A stretch of DNA of 64,000 bases. Origin: Streptococcus chenjunshii. GTDB lineage: Bacteria > Bacillota > Bacilli > Lactobacillales > Streptococcaceae. The position numbers and the translations under genes were made by a program. Below the pieces are notes generated by a model, which saw nothing but the letters and a program-made list of their open reading frames with translations, had not been told where the DNA came from and did not search any database. This document shows, piece by piece, positions 56,432 through 64,000 of this stretch; position 1 is the stretch's first letter, and each line of letters opens with the position of its first letter. Location: positions 2,379,047-2,443,046 of the forward strand of contig NZ_CP031733.1 in assembly GCF_003086355.1 (NCBI RefSeq), read 5' to 3'.

Positions 56432-59005
56432 ATGACAATTTTAAAAAAATACAGTACTGTTCTTTATTATTCAGCAAGCTTCTTACTTCCGTTTACTATC
56501 ATATTTTTTGCTCTTCTTAGTCAAAATATTTTTTGGGGAAGTGATACAACCATTCTAGCCAGCGATGGTTTTCACCAATATGTTATTTTTGCTCAGAATC
56601 TGCGAAATATTTTGCATGGAAAAGATAGCATTTTTTATACATTCACCAGCGGTTTGGGGCTTAACTTTTACGCCCTAATGAGCTATTACTTAGGAAGCTT
56701 TTTATCACCTTTTGTTTACTTTTTTAAACTGGATAATATGGCTGATGCCATTTACTTATTTACCTTAATCAAATTTGGTTTAATTGGCTTGAGCACTTAT
56801 TTTAGTCTAGTAAGACTGTATCCTAAAAATAAGAAACTATTTACTTTAATTTTATCAACTTCTTATGCTCTGATGAGTTTTGCTGTCAGTCAAGCTGAGA
56901 TTAATATGTGGCTCGATGTCTTTATGCTGCTGCCTCTCATTGTTTTAGGATTAAATCTTTTGCTGCAAAAAAGAAAATTTCTTCTTTATTACATAAGCTT
57001 AACTGTCCTATTTATTCAAAATTACTATTTTGGATACATGGTAGCAATATTTCTAACACTTTATTTTTTAGTTCAGCTGTTTTGGAACTTCAAAGGTAAA
57101 CTGGTGTTAAGAAAAATCATAGACTTTACAGTTGTGTCAATATTGTCAGCTCTGTCAAGTTCAATAATGCTTTTACCTAGCTATTTAGACTTGTCAACAC
57201 ATGGTGAAGAATACAGTAAGCTGACAAGATGGTTGACAGATAACTCTTGGTATTTGGACTTTTTTGCTAAAAACTTTATCGGTTCATATGATACTACTAA
57301 GTTTGGTGCTGTCCCCATGATCTATGTTGGTCTTTTCCCATTGATATTCGCTCTTTTATTTTTTACAATAAAATCTATTAAAAAATCTGTGAGAATAGCT
57401 TATGCAGTTTTGATTTTCTTTTTCATTGCCAGCTTTTATTTAGAACCTCTGGATTTATTATGGCAGGGAATGCATGCACCTAATATGTTCCTACACCGCT
57501 ATGCGTGGCTGCTATCATTTTTAATCATCATATTGGCAGCAGAAAGCCTTTCGAGGCTTCCTGAAATTTCTTTTAGACAGTATCTTTTCCCTCTTTGTTT
57601 CTTGACTATTGGCTTTGTAGCAACTCTTTTTTTCAATAAAAGGTATGAGTTTTTACAGCCTATCCATTATATTCTAACCCTGATTTTTCTTTTATCGTAC
57701 GCTATTATCTTACTCAGCTTTTCAAAAAAGCAGCTTCCCCAACTTTTAATGCTCTGCTTTACACTGCTGTTTACAGTATTTGAAATCTCTTTAAATACTT
57801 ACTATCAAATTACAGCTTTGGGAAATGAGTGGGTATTTCCGTCTCGTGAGGGCTACCAGAAAGATATGACAGGTATTGACAGTCTTGTCAACTATACGGA
57901 AAGCCATAATAAAACTTTCTTTCGTATGGAAAGACTCCTTCCACAAACTGGCAACGACAGCATGAAATTTAATTATAATGGCATTTCACAGTTTTCTTCT
58001 ATCCGCAACCGAGCTTCCAGTTCAACTTTAGATAGATTAGGTTACAAATCTGATGGAACCAATCTTAACCTCCGTTATCAAAATAATACGTTAATTATGG
58101 ATAGCCTCTTAGGTATTAAGTATAATCTCTCTAAAAATGCCCTTAATAAATTTGGATTTACACTAGTAACCGAAAAGGATGGAATAAATCTATATAAAAA
58201 TTCATTTGCAAGTCAGTTAGCTATTTTAACACAAGAACCTTATCAAAATGTAAATTTCACTGTTAACACTTTAGATAATCAAACTAAGCTTCTGAACCAG
58301 CTTACTGGACTTTCTTACCGCTATTTCAGCAGGCTTCCTGCACAGATGGTCAGTGAAGGAAATACTCTCGGAAACAGAATAACCGTTTCAGGCGAAAATC
58401 AAGTAACAACAATTACTTACAGAGTTACTGTCCCCCAACAAAGTCAACTCTATGTCAGCATGCCCAATATAAACTTTGCTGATGATAATAGTGACACTGT
58501 TGTTATCAGAGTCAACGATACAACTAATGAATATACAACTGACAATACATACAGTTTTTTTGACATTGGAGCTTTCATGAATGAGCAAACGGTAGATATC
58601 AGTTTTACTTTCCCGCAGAACAGCCAGATTTCTTTTGACCACCCTAATTTTTACGCTCTAAACCTCAGCTACTATCAAGAGGCAATGAATATCATCAACA
58701 GTAAAGACACTAGAGTTACAACAAGTGCGAACAAGGTTACGGCAGATTATTCAACAGACCAAAAAAGCTCTCTGCTTTTTACCATTCCTTACGATAAAGG
58801 ATGGACAGCTGAACAAAACGGCAAAGCTTTAAAAATTTCAAAAGCTCAAGGTGGATTTATGAAAGTTACTGTTCCGGAAGGCCAAGGAACAGTAACCCTG
58901 ACATTTGTACCAAATGGGTTTAAAGAAGGTGTACTGCTCTCTGCTGTAGGTTTGACTGGATTTATACTGTATACTTTTCTAAATCGAAAACATAAAAAGA
59001 GTTAG
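56432..59005 (+). CDS. YfhO-family membrane glycosyltransferase-like protein
   Basis: 857 residues. Roughly twelve membrane segments fill the first 465 residues, with large extracellular stretches. ASDGFHQYVIFAQNLRNI (near 44) and FYTFTSGLGLNFYAL (near 70) are the characteristic first loop of the family. A large extracellular domain follows and a last membrane segment sits near residue 835-852, ending basic. YfhO proteins belong to the GT-C fold and decorate lipoteichoic acid with sugar in Bacillus. GGAAAGG precedes the ATG. It stands alone with a terminator. Confidence 0.88.
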   Translation: MTILKKYSTVLYYSASFLLPFTIIFFALLSQNIFWGSDTTILASDGFHQYVIFAQNLRNILHGKDSIFYTFTSGLGLNFYALMSYYLGSFLSPFVYFFKLDNMADAIYLFTLIKFGLIGLSTYFSLVRLYPKNKKLFTLILSTSYALMSFAVSQAEINMWLDVFMLLPLIVLGLNLLLQKRKFLLYYISLTVLFIQNYYFGYMVAIFLTLYFLVQLFWNFKGKLVLRKIIDFTVVSILSALSSSIMLLPSYLDLSTHGEEYSKLTRWLTDNSWYLDFFAKNFIGSYDTTKFGAVPMIYVGLFPLIFALLFFTIKSIKKSVRIAYAVLIFFFIASFYLEPLDLLWQGMHAPNMFLHRYAWLLSFLIIILAAESLSRLPEISFRQYLFPLCFLTIGFVATLFFNKRYEFLQPIHYILTLIFLLSYAIILLSFSKKQLPQLLMLCFTLLFTVFEISLNTYYQITALGNEWVFPSREGYQKDMTGIDSLVNYTESHNKTFFRMERLLPQTGNDSMKFNYNGISQFSSIRNRASSSTLDRLGYKSDGTNLNLRYQNNTLIMDSLLGIKYNLSKNALNKFGFTLVTEKDGINLYKNSFASQLAILTQEPYQNVNFTVNTLDNQTKLLNQLTGLSYRYFSRLPAQMVSEGNTLGNRITVSGENQVTTITYRVTVPQQSQLYVSMPNINFADDNSDTVVIRVNDTTNEYTTDNTYSFFDIGAFMNEQTVDISFTFPQNSQISFDHPNFYALNLSYYQEAMNIINSKDTRVTTSANKVTADYSTDQKSSLLFTIPYDKGWTAEQNGKALKISKAQGGFMKVTVPEGQGTVTLTFVPNGFKEGVLLSAVGLTGFILYTFLNRKHKKS

Positions 59006-59028
59006 GCGAATTTTTAACCTAACTCTTT
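58994..59028 (+). terminator. Terminator after yfhO
   Basis: AAAAGAGTTAGG (58994-59005) and CCTAACTCTTTT (59017-59028) form a perfect 12-bp stem that includes the yfhO stop codon. It may also stop the minus-strand tRNA transcript from the other side. Confidence 0.88.
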
Positions 59029-59068
59029 TACATAAAAACCAGTATTTACTACTTGGCTTGTCTTATCA

Positions 59069-59142
59069 CTCCGGCAGTAGGACTCGAACCTACGACATCA
59101 TGATTAACAGTCATGCGCTACTACCAACTGAGCTATGCCGGA
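59069..59142 (-). tRNA. tRNA-Asn(GTT)
   Basis: Read on the minus strand, the 74-nt gene has acceptor arms TCCGGCA/TGCCGGA with discriminator G. The D arm is AGCTCAGTTGGTAGTAGC, the anticodon loop CTGTTAAT (GTT) and the T arm GTAGGTTCGAGTCCTAC. CCA is not encoded. It pairs with tRNA-Glu in one transcript, 29 bases apart. Confidence 0.97.
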
Positions 59143-59171
59143 TAAAGAAAAAACGCTGTGCAGCATTTTTA

Positions 59172-59243
59172 TAGTCCGTACGGGATTCGAACCCGTGTTA
59201 CCGCCGTGAAAAGGCGGTGTCTTAACCCCTTGACCAACGGACC
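59172..59243 (-). tRNA. tRNA-Glu(TTC)
   Basis: The 72-nt gene has acceptor arms GGTCCGT/ACGGACT with a G-U first pair and discriminator A. The anticodon loop is CTTTTCAC (TTC), and the T arm is CACGGGTTCGAATCCCGTG-type. CCA is not encoded. tRNA-Glu is also a substrate of MnmA and MnmG, encoded in this window. Confidence 0.97.
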
Positions 59244-59345
59244 ATGAAACTAAGTGTCGGTTTTTCCTCAACACTCTTACTATTATATCAAAATAAAATG
59301 ATTTGTCTACACTTTTTATAAATTTTTTCTTTTTTAAACTGAAAG

Positions 59346-60418
59346 GCTAAATTTTGAAAGTTCTAAAATGAAGTTAGCCACTTAGATGCAAAAAAACACC
59401 TCTATGTTACACTTGTAGTTGACGAAAACACAAGTAAAGGACATAGAGATGCAAGACCATTATACACCAACAGGCAAGCACTTGACAATAGCTGATCGCC
59501 GCTTGATTGAACGCTGGAAGCAAGAAGGGAAATCTAATCGTGAGATTGCAGGTCTCTTAGGCAAAGCTCCTCAAACGATAAACAACGAGATGAAACGTGG
59601 ACTGGTCCTCCAACAGGTGCGTAAGGGGAAGTTTGAGAAGCTTTATAGGGCGGATAGAGCTCAGGAAGTGTATGAGATTAATCGAAAAAATAGCCGTAAA
59701 GCTGTTAGTCTCACGAAGAAAGTCAAGGAAACCATTGTCCACTACATCAAGCTGAAGTGGTCACCTGAGATGATTTCAAAACGTAAAGTCAACGTCCCAC
59801 AATCCACCATATACTACTGGATGGACAAGGGGTACCTGGGGCTGACTAAGGCAGATAGGCTGTATCCAAGAAAAGGCAAATCCCCTAAGAAAACAGCCAG
59901 TCCTAATTTCATGCCTGTTGGAAAGTCGATTGAGGAGCGGCCTGAAGCGATCACTCAACGACTGGAGGCTGGGCATTATGAGATTGATACGGTTGTTCAG
60001 ACACGGGCTAAAGCGCCTTGCTTTCTGACATTAACAGATCGAAAAACCAGGTATGAAATCATTCGTTACTTGCCCAGTAAGACAGCACAAGCCGTTAACG
60101 AAGCCTTGTCGAGCATTTTACAGGAATATCAGATCACGTCAATCACAGCTGATAATGGGGCAGAATTTGCTAGACTAAGCGAGATTTTTAGTGAAGAGAA
60201 GATCTACTATGCTCACCCTTATTGCTCTTGGGAAAGAGGCTCTAATGAGAATCACAACCGTCTTATTCGACGTTTCCTACCCAAGGGAAAAACAAGAGCG
60301 ACCAGAAAACTGGCCACTCAGATTGAATGGTGGATAAACAATTATCCCAAACGAATATTAAACTACAAGACACCTAGAGAAATTGTATTCAGTGGCTAAC
60401 TTCAACTTGAAATTTAGC
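59346..60418 (+). mobile_element. IS30-family insertion sequence (about 1.07 kb), intact
   Basis: Outer ends GCTAAATTT (59346-59354) and AAATTTAGC (60410-60418) are inverted. Inside them a perfect 14-bp inverted pair TGAAGTTAGCCACT lies at 59369-59382 and 60391-60404. One full transposase gene fills the interior. Flanking AAAG occurs on both sides (59342-59345, 60419-60422), and to the right a second copy of the left end follows (60423-60448). The element lies between tRNA-Glu and tRNA-Arg. From sequence recall it resembles streptococcal IS1139/IS1239-type elements. Confidence 0.8.
59449..60399 (+). CDS. IS30-family transposase
   Basis: 316-residue DDE transposase. The N-terminal helix-turn-helix region has HLTIADRRLIERWKQEGKS and IAGLLGKAPQTINNEMKRG. 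The catalytic acids are visible: D in YEIDTVVQ (about 182), D in ITADNGAEF (about 236), and E in SNENHNRLIRRFLPKG (about 269). The ATG at 59449 follows GGACATAGAG. The stop codon overlaps the right inverted repeat. There is no frameshift or truncation, so it is probably active. Confidence 0.95.
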   Translation: MQDHYTPTGKHLTIADRRLIERWKQEGKSNREIAGLLGKAPQTINNEMKRGLVLQQVRKGKFEKLYRADRAQEVYEINRKNSRKAVSLTKKVKETIVHYIKLKWSPEMISKRKVNVPQSTIYYWMDKGYLGLTKADRLYPRKGKSPKKTASPNFMPVGKSIEERPEAITQRLEAGHYEIDTVVQTRAKAPCFLTLTDRKTRYEIIRYLPSKTAQAVNEALSSILQEYQITSITADNGAEFARLSEIFSEEKIYYAHPYCSWERGSNENHNRLIRRFLPKGKTRATRKLATQIEWWINNYPKRILNYKTPREIVFSG

Positions 60419-60422
60419 AAAG

Positions 60423-60448
60423 GCTAAATTTCTGAAAGTTCTAAAATG
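60423..60448 (+). repeat. Second copy of the IS30 left end, abutting the right end
   Basis: GCTAAATTTCTGAAAGTTCTAAAATG repeats the IS left end (59346-59370) with one extra C. It is separated from the right end by AAAG. GAAATTTAGC-AAAG-GCTAAATTTC (60409-60432) thus looks like an abutted IR-IR junction, the intermediate form known for IS30-family transposition. Confidence 0.6.
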
Positions 60449-60533
60449 GGCCTGCCTTCTAAAATGAATTAGCTAGGCTCTTATCTTTTTGTTGACATAA
60501 GAGCCGAATTTTTGATAAAATAATCAAGTTGAA

Positions 60534-60607
60534 GGTCTCATAGCTCAGCTGGATAGAGCATTCGCCTTCTAAGCGAACGGTCGCAGGTTCGAATCCTGCT
60601 GGGATCA
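60534..60607 (+). tRNA. tRNA-Arg(TCT)
   Basis: 74 nt with acceptor arms GGTCTCA/TGGGATC and discriminator A. The D arm is AGCTCAGCTGGATAGAGC, the anticodon loop CCTTCTAA (TCT) and the T arm GCAGGTTCGAATCCTGC. CCA is not encoded. It stands alone on the plus strand, between the IS element and rlmH, with its own terminator. Confidence 0.97.
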
Positions 60608-60612
60608 AAGTT

Positions 60613-60651
60613 GAGGCAGACAAAAGTCCTGCCTCGTTTTTTTTTTTTTTT
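60613..60651 (+). terminator. tRNA-Arg terminator
   Basis: GAGGCAG (60613-60619) and CTGCCTC (60629-60635) form the stem, followed by a run of 15 T. From 60652 to 60828 nothing is recognised; a 43-codon open frame there has no start or ribosome site. Confidence 0.9.
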
Positions 60652-60828
60652 AAAACAGATGAGTTTGGCGCAGTGGTTGATTGGAAGTTCTTATTCCTTG
60701 CTGTGCAAAGGATAGCAGACTCTCTAATTAACCGTGCGGAGGCGGGACGACAAAGTCGGGATCATCATTTTATGACAGTTTACTGATTTTTGTCTCACTT
60801 TATTTTTCATAGTAAAAATCATACTTTC

Positions 60829-60862
60829 AATAAGAAAAGTTTCACGTGAAACTTTTCTTATT
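60829..60862. promoter_or_regulatory. 34-bp perfect palindrome: parS site and rlmH terminator
   Basis: The 34 bases read identically on both strands. The central 16 bp AGTTTCACGTGAAACT (60838-60853) match parS except at the two outer bases. The stem overlaps the rlmH stop by 2 bases, and on the minus strand is followed by A/T-rich sequence, so it can terminate rlmH transcripts while binding ParB as DNA. It lies about 2.2 kb left of parB and 3 kb left of oriC. Confidence 0.8.
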
Positions 60863-61340
60863 ATTTATGATAAGGCCTTCCCTGCTGAATCATGAAAGCA
60901 CGATAAATTTGTTCTGCCAATACCAATCGCATCAGCTGATGCGGTAAAGTAAGCAAACCAAAACTTATTAATAAATCAGCTCTGCTCTTAACAACGGGAG
61001 CCAAGCCTAAACTTCCGCCGATAACAAATGAAATATCAGAATACCCCTTTAAAGCAAAGGTTTCAAAAAGCTGGCTGAAGGCTTCTGAAGAAAGCTGCTT
61101 TCCTTCTATAGCTAAAGCAACAACGTAGTCTCGGCTGCCTAGTTTTGCAAGAATTCTTTTAGCTTCCTTGTCTAAAATTTTCTGTTTTTCAGCTTGACTG
61201 GCTTTATTGGGCGTTTGTTCATCAGCAAGCTCTATTATTTCAATCTTCGCAAAAGCATTCAAACGCTTTATATACTCAGAAACTCCCTCTCTAAGGTAAT
61301 TTTCTTTAAGTTTGCCGACAGCAATCAGTTTTACTTTCAT
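60861..61340 (-). CDS. rlmH: 23S rRNA pseudouridine-1915 N3-methyltransferase
   Basis: SPOUT-class methyltransferase acting on the 70S ribosome, 159 residues, the exact family length. It opens [19 protein letters not shown]. The SAM-binding knot has FVIGGSLGL (about 106) and the C-terminus [17 protein letters not shown] ends PYHK. It is the usual left neighbour of htrA and parB in streptococci. The stop overlaps the parS palindrome. Confidence 0.98.
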   Translation of the reverse strand: MKVKLIAVGKLKENYLREGVSEYIKRLNAFAKIEIIELADEQTPNKASQAEKQKILDKEAKRILAKLGSRDYVVALAIEGKQLSSEAFSQLFETFALKGYSDISFVIGGSLGLAPVVKSRADLLISFGLLTLPHQLMRLVLAEQIYRAFMIQQGRPYHK

Positions 61341-61376
61341 AAGCCTATTTTAGCACATTGCAGCACTTTTCACACC

Positions 61377-61473
61377 TTATCCACACCGAATCTTTTTATA
61401 ATAATATTCTATTTCGTTTATGTTATCACTAAAAATTAATATTTTTAAAAAGTTTTCCACAAGCTGTGGATAC
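61377..61473. promoter_or_regulatory. DnaA-box cluster between rlmH and htrA
   Basis: TTATCCACA (61377-61385) is a perfect consensus DnaA box. TTTTCCACA (61453-61461) and, on the other strand, GTATCCACA (61473-61465) are one-mismatch boxes. Three sites lie within 100 bases and 2.4 kb from the main cluster at 63829-63945. The last one ends at the -35 region of htrA. Confidence 0.65.
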
Positions 61474-61506
61474 TTTATTTTTTCTCCCTTTTAAGGTATA
61501 ATTAAG
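61474..61506 (+). promoter_or_regulatory. htrA promoter with CiaR-type direct repeat
   Basis: -35 TTTATT (61474-61479), 17-bp spacer, -10 TATAAT (61497-61502). TTTAAG (61490-61495) and ATTAAG (61501-61506) are separated by five bases and match the CiaR box NTTAAG-N5-WTTAAG known upstream of htrA in pneumococcus. The repeat overlaps the -10 element. Confidence 0.75.
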
Positions 61507-61556
61507 CCAGTTTTGATATTTTTTAAGTCCATATCAGAAAGGCGGAGGATACAAAA

Positions 61557-62741
61557 GTGAAAAAATTAAAGTTCTGGTTGTTTCCATTACTCGTTATAAT
61601 AGCTGGAATTATCGGCGGAATTTTAGGAACAACTATTACAAATTATTTTAATAACCATCCAGTAAATACCACAAAAACAAGCAATGTAACTTATAACAAT
61701 ACAACGGATACAACAGAGGCAGTTAAAACTATTCAAAATGCTGTCGTATCCGTTGTTAACTACCAGAAGCAGTCAGCTTCTTCAGATATGTATAATGACA
61801 TATTTGGCGGAGACAACAGTTCGTCAGCAGAAGACGGCGACTCTGATTTGCAAGTCTACAGCGAAGGATCAGGGGTTATTTATAAAAAAGACGGTGATTC
61901 AGCCTATGTCGTTACCAACAACCACGTTATCGACGGCGCGGAACAAATTGAAATTCTTTTAGCTGATGGAACCAAAGTCGTTGGAAAATTGGTTGGAGCA
62001 GATACTTATTCTGACTTAGCAGTTGTCCAAATCTCTTCCGAAAATGTATCTACTGTAGCAGATTTTGCTGATTCTTCAAAGATTAATGTTGGAGAAATTG
62101 CTATTGCTATCGGTAGTCCCTTAGGCACTGATTATGCTAATTCTGTTACCCAAGGGATTGTTTCCAGTCTCAGCCGTACAGTGACTCTTACAAATGATAA
62201 CGGTGAAACAGTTTCAATGAACGCTATTCAAACAGATGCAGCAATTAATCCAGGTAACTCCGGCGGAGCCCTTATTAATATTGAAGGACAAGTTATTGGA
62301 ATTAATTCAAGTAAAATTTCTTCAACATCGGGCAGTGAATCTGTTGAAGGGATGGGATTCGCGATTCCGTCTAATGACGTCGTCAAAATTATTAATCAGC
62401 TTGAAGAAAATGGCGAAGTTGTCCGTCCCGCTTTAGGTATTTCTATGGCTAATTTAAGCGACTTATCAACCAGCGTGATTAATAAACTGAATATTCCTGA
62501 CAGTGTAACAAACGGAATTGTTGTCGGTTCTGTACAATCAGGTATGCCAGCCAGTGGTAAATTAGAGCAGTACGATGTTATTACTGAAATCGATGACAAA
62601 GAAGTTACTTCCACAAGTGATCTTCAAAGTATTCTTTATGATCATGAAATCGGTGATTCTATTAAAGTAACTTTCTACCGTGGAAACGATAAGAAAACAG
62701 TAACTATCGATCTGACAAAAACCACTCAGGATTTGTCATAA
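61557..62741 (+). CDS. htrA: Serine protease HtrA/DegP-like, surface quality control
   Basis: 394 residues. An N-terminal membrane anchor (about 5-28) puts the protease outside the cell. The trypsin-like domain has catalytic His in TNNHVID (about 123), Asp in TYSDLAVVQ (about 153) and Ser in NPGNSGGAL (about 235). One PDZ domain fills the C-terminus (about 285-385). A GTG at 61557 follows GGCGGAGG, giving a start without an ATG. HtrA degrades misfolded exported proteins and modulates competence and bacteriocin peptides in streptococci. The upstream CiaR-type repeat indicates control by CiaRH. Confidence 0.97.
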   Translation: MKKLKFWLFPLLVIIAGIIGGILGTTITNYFNNHPVNTTKTSNVTYNNTTDTTEAVKTIQNAVVSVVNYQKQSASSDMYNDIFGGDNSSSAEDGDSDLQVYSEGSGVIYKKDGDSAYVVTNNHVIDGAEQIEILLADGTKVVGKLVGADTYSDLAVVQISSENVSTVADFADSSKINVGEIAIAIGSPLGTDYANSVTQGIVSSLSRTVTLTNDNGETVSMNAIQTDAAINPGNSGGALINIEGQVIGINSSKISSTSGSESVEGMGFAIPSNDVVKIINQLEENGEVVRPALGISMANLSDLSTSVINKLNIPDSVTNGIVVGSVQSGMPASGKLEQYDVITEIDDKEVTSTSDLQSILYDHEIGDSIKVTFYRGNDKKTVTIDLTKTTQDLS

Positions 62742-62804
62742 AATAACTAAAAAACAACTATTTTGCGATGATACAGCACATGTTCTAAAAAGAATATTGT
62801 TTTT

Positions 62805-62850
62805 GGGTGGGGAAAAGTCATTTTATATGTGACTTTTTTCCACCCTGTTT
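62805..62850 (+). terminator. htrA terminator
   Basis: GGGTGGGGAAAAGTCA pairs with TGACTTTTTTCCACCC (arms from 62805 and to 62845) around TTTTATATG, followed by a T-run. It lies about 60 bases after the htrA stop. The 179 bases from there to parB hold the parB promoter, not assigned by eye. Confidence 0.9.
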
Positions 62851-63029
62851 TTCTGTATTTACCTGCTGCTAGGAAATTAAAATTGACTTTTTTATTAACT
62901 TTCCTAGAAGAAATCACCAGAAAAAACTTAATTCGGCCATTGAATTGCTGATAAGCCTAGAAGAGCTTCAGCGGGGCCAATATACTTTATTTAAACAGAG
63001 ATTGATTAAACTTAATCCGAAGGAGTGCT

Positions 63030-63797
63030 ATGACTGAAAAATTAGAATGGGTTGATATTAACAATATTAGCCCTAACCCTTATCAACCAAGAATTACTTT
63101 CAATGAAAAGGAACTGCTGGAGCTTTCTGCTTCTATTAAATCTAATGGTCTAATTCAGCCGCTTCTTGTTCGGCAGTCTAAAATTTTTGGGTATGAACTG
63201 ATCGCAGGTGAACGGCGCTTAAAGGCGGCTAAATTGGCAAATTTGACAAAAGTTCCGGTAATTATAAAAAATGTTTCTGATAATGAGAGTATGCAGCAAG
63301 CTATTATCGAAAATTTGCAGCGTTCCGATCTCAACCCAATCGAAGAAGCTAAAGCTTATCAGCAGTTAATTGAAAAAAATGGGATGACTCATGATGAATT
63401 AGCAGATTTAATGGGTAAATCGCGCCCATATATTACTAACATGCTTCGCCTGTTAAATCTTCCTGATCAGTTGCTGCAGGCAGTGGAAAAGGGAGAGCTG
63501 TCTCAAGGGCATGCCAGAGTTTTATTAACAGTTGAAAACACTGAATCGCAAAAAGAATGGTTTGAAAAAATTATCAAAAACAAATTAAGTGTCAGACAAA
63601 TTGAAAATGCAATCAAATCTTCTAAAAAACAAAAGCCTGTTGCTAAAAATCTCTTTATCAAACATAAAGAAAAAGAATTATCTCAATTACTAGGAACAAA
63701 AGTATCTCTTTCTGTAGGAAAGAAAGACTCAGGTTTTTTAAAAATTTATTTCCAATCGGAGGAAGAATTCAACAGGATTATCGACAATCTGTCTTAG
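63030..63797 (+). CDS. parB: Chromosome-partitioning protein ParB/Spo0J
   Basis: 255 residues. The N-terminal CTP-binding ParB domain has LIQPLLVRQ, GYELIAGERRLKAAKLA (about 57-73) and ENLQRSDLNPIEEAKAY (about 93-109). The central helix-turn-helix that reads parS follows (HDELADLMGKSRPYITNMLR, about 117-136), then a C-terminal dimerisation region. AAGGAG precedes the ATG. Streptococci lack ParA, and none is seen here. Two parS-like sites lie in this window (44389 and 60838). It is followed by the predicted oriC. Confidence 0.97.
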   Translation: MTEKLEWVDINNISPNPYQPRITFNEKELLELSASIKSNGLIQPLLVRQSKIFGYELIAGERRLKAAKLANLTKVPVIIKNVSDNESMQQAIIENLQRSDLNPIEEAKAYQQLIEKNGMTHDELADLMGKSRPYITNMLRLLNLPDQLLQAVEKGELSQGHARVLLTVENTESQKEWFEKIIKNKLSVRQIENAIKSSKKQKPVAKNLFIKHKEKELSQLLGTKVSLSVGKKDSGFLKIYFQSEEEFNRIIDNLS

Positions 63798-63828
63798 GAT
63801 GTGAATAGCTGATAAAAATGATACAGAA

Positions 63829-63945
63829 CTGTCCACAGTATAAAGACCGTTTGAAAAGCTAGCTTATCTATCTCTATGTTGTTATCCACATACTGTGGAT
63901 AACTTTCATTAACACTGTGAATCTTTTTTAGTGACTTGTGGAAAA
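63829..63945. promoter_or_regulatory. oriC region: DnaA boxes upstream of dnaA
   Basis: TTATCCACA (63882-63890) and its reverse TGTGGATAA (63894-63902) are two perfect DnaA boxes in opposite orientation, three bases apart. CTGTCCACA (63829-63837) and TGTGGAAAA (63937-63945) are weaker boxes. The position between parB and dnaA is the conserved streptococcal origin flank. An AT-rich unwinding element is not evident here and may lie after dnaA. Confidence 0.85.
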
Positions 63946-63958
63946 CTTTCTCGTTTTG

Positions 63959-64000
63959 TGATAGAATGAAAGGAGAATGACACGCAAGAGGAACCTATCA
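63959..64000 (+). promoter_or_regulatory. Predicted dnaA promoter and leader at the window edge
   Basis: Extended -10 TGATAGAAT (63959-63967) follows the last DnaA box, so DnaA can repress its own gene. An AAAGGAG with an ATG at 63977 and a GAGGAA at 63989 follow. The coding sequence continues beyond the window, and the real dnaA start probably lies at or just past 64000. Confidence 0.5.

Noticed and set aside
60652-60780. 43-codon open frame after the tRNA-Arg terminator (DEFGAVVDWKFLFLAVQRIA...)
   Set aside because: Reads like a coding fragment, but there is no start codon or ribosome site and no recognised family.
63977-64000. dnaA start codon at 63977
   Set aside because: The codons that follow (MTRKRNLS) do not look like streptococcal DnaA, and another ribosome site GAGGAA lies after it. 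The true start is probably at or past the window end.

Overview
The window reads as a Streptococcus chromosome, probably close to the mutans group (inferred from gene content and order, not from an alignment). Its right edge abuts the replication origin. The run rlmH, htrA, parB, then paired DnaA boxes is the conserved left flank of streptococcal dnaA, and the last bases look like the dnaA promoter and leader. Most housekeeping genes lie on the minus strand, co-directional with a fork leaving that origin.

Layout. 1-12.4 kb: a plus-strand type I restriction-modification locus whose hsdR, hsdS and hsdM are separated by extra genes. These are a 1259-residue YobI/KAP-like membrane NTPase, and a HAD phosphatase paired with a PD-(D/E)XK nuclease-like protein. 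12.5-14.8 kb: an alpha/beta hydrolase and a divergent MerR/short-chain dehydrogenase pair with a textbook operator. 14.9-21.2 kb: a glucitol-type PTS locus (srlA, srlE, gutM, divergent srlB and a GntR regulator). It has an archaeal-type triosephosphate isomerase, a class II aldolase and an FGGY kinase, but no polyol-phosphate dehydrogenase. 21.4-25.8 kb: an ArsR-SdpI-CPBP immunity-like operon, a decayed stretch, and a TetR operon with two matching operators.

26-50 kb: core genes. These are rarA, an LD-carboxypeptidase, pgpA, rpsD, veg, the gdpP-rplI-dnaB cluster, mnmG, mnmA, two secreted wall proteins, and the ecfT-ecfA2-ecfA1-pgsA-rodZ-M16-M16 block, followed by the S4-domain gene and recF. 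50-64 kb: a sugar transporter, guaB, trpS, an ABC-F protein, a YfhO protein, three tRNAs, an intact IS30-family element, and the origin-proximal genes.

Non-coding structure adds three further items. There is a family of about 104-bp intergenic repeats with conserved ends. Several intergenic regions carry helically phased TGTnAA arrays. Two parS-like sites are visible, one inside ecfA1 and one in a 34-bp perfect palindrome after rlmH.

The best candidates for undescribed biology are the accessory genes inside the hsd locus, the dehydrogenase-less glucitol-type PTS operon, and the phased TGTnAA arrays.
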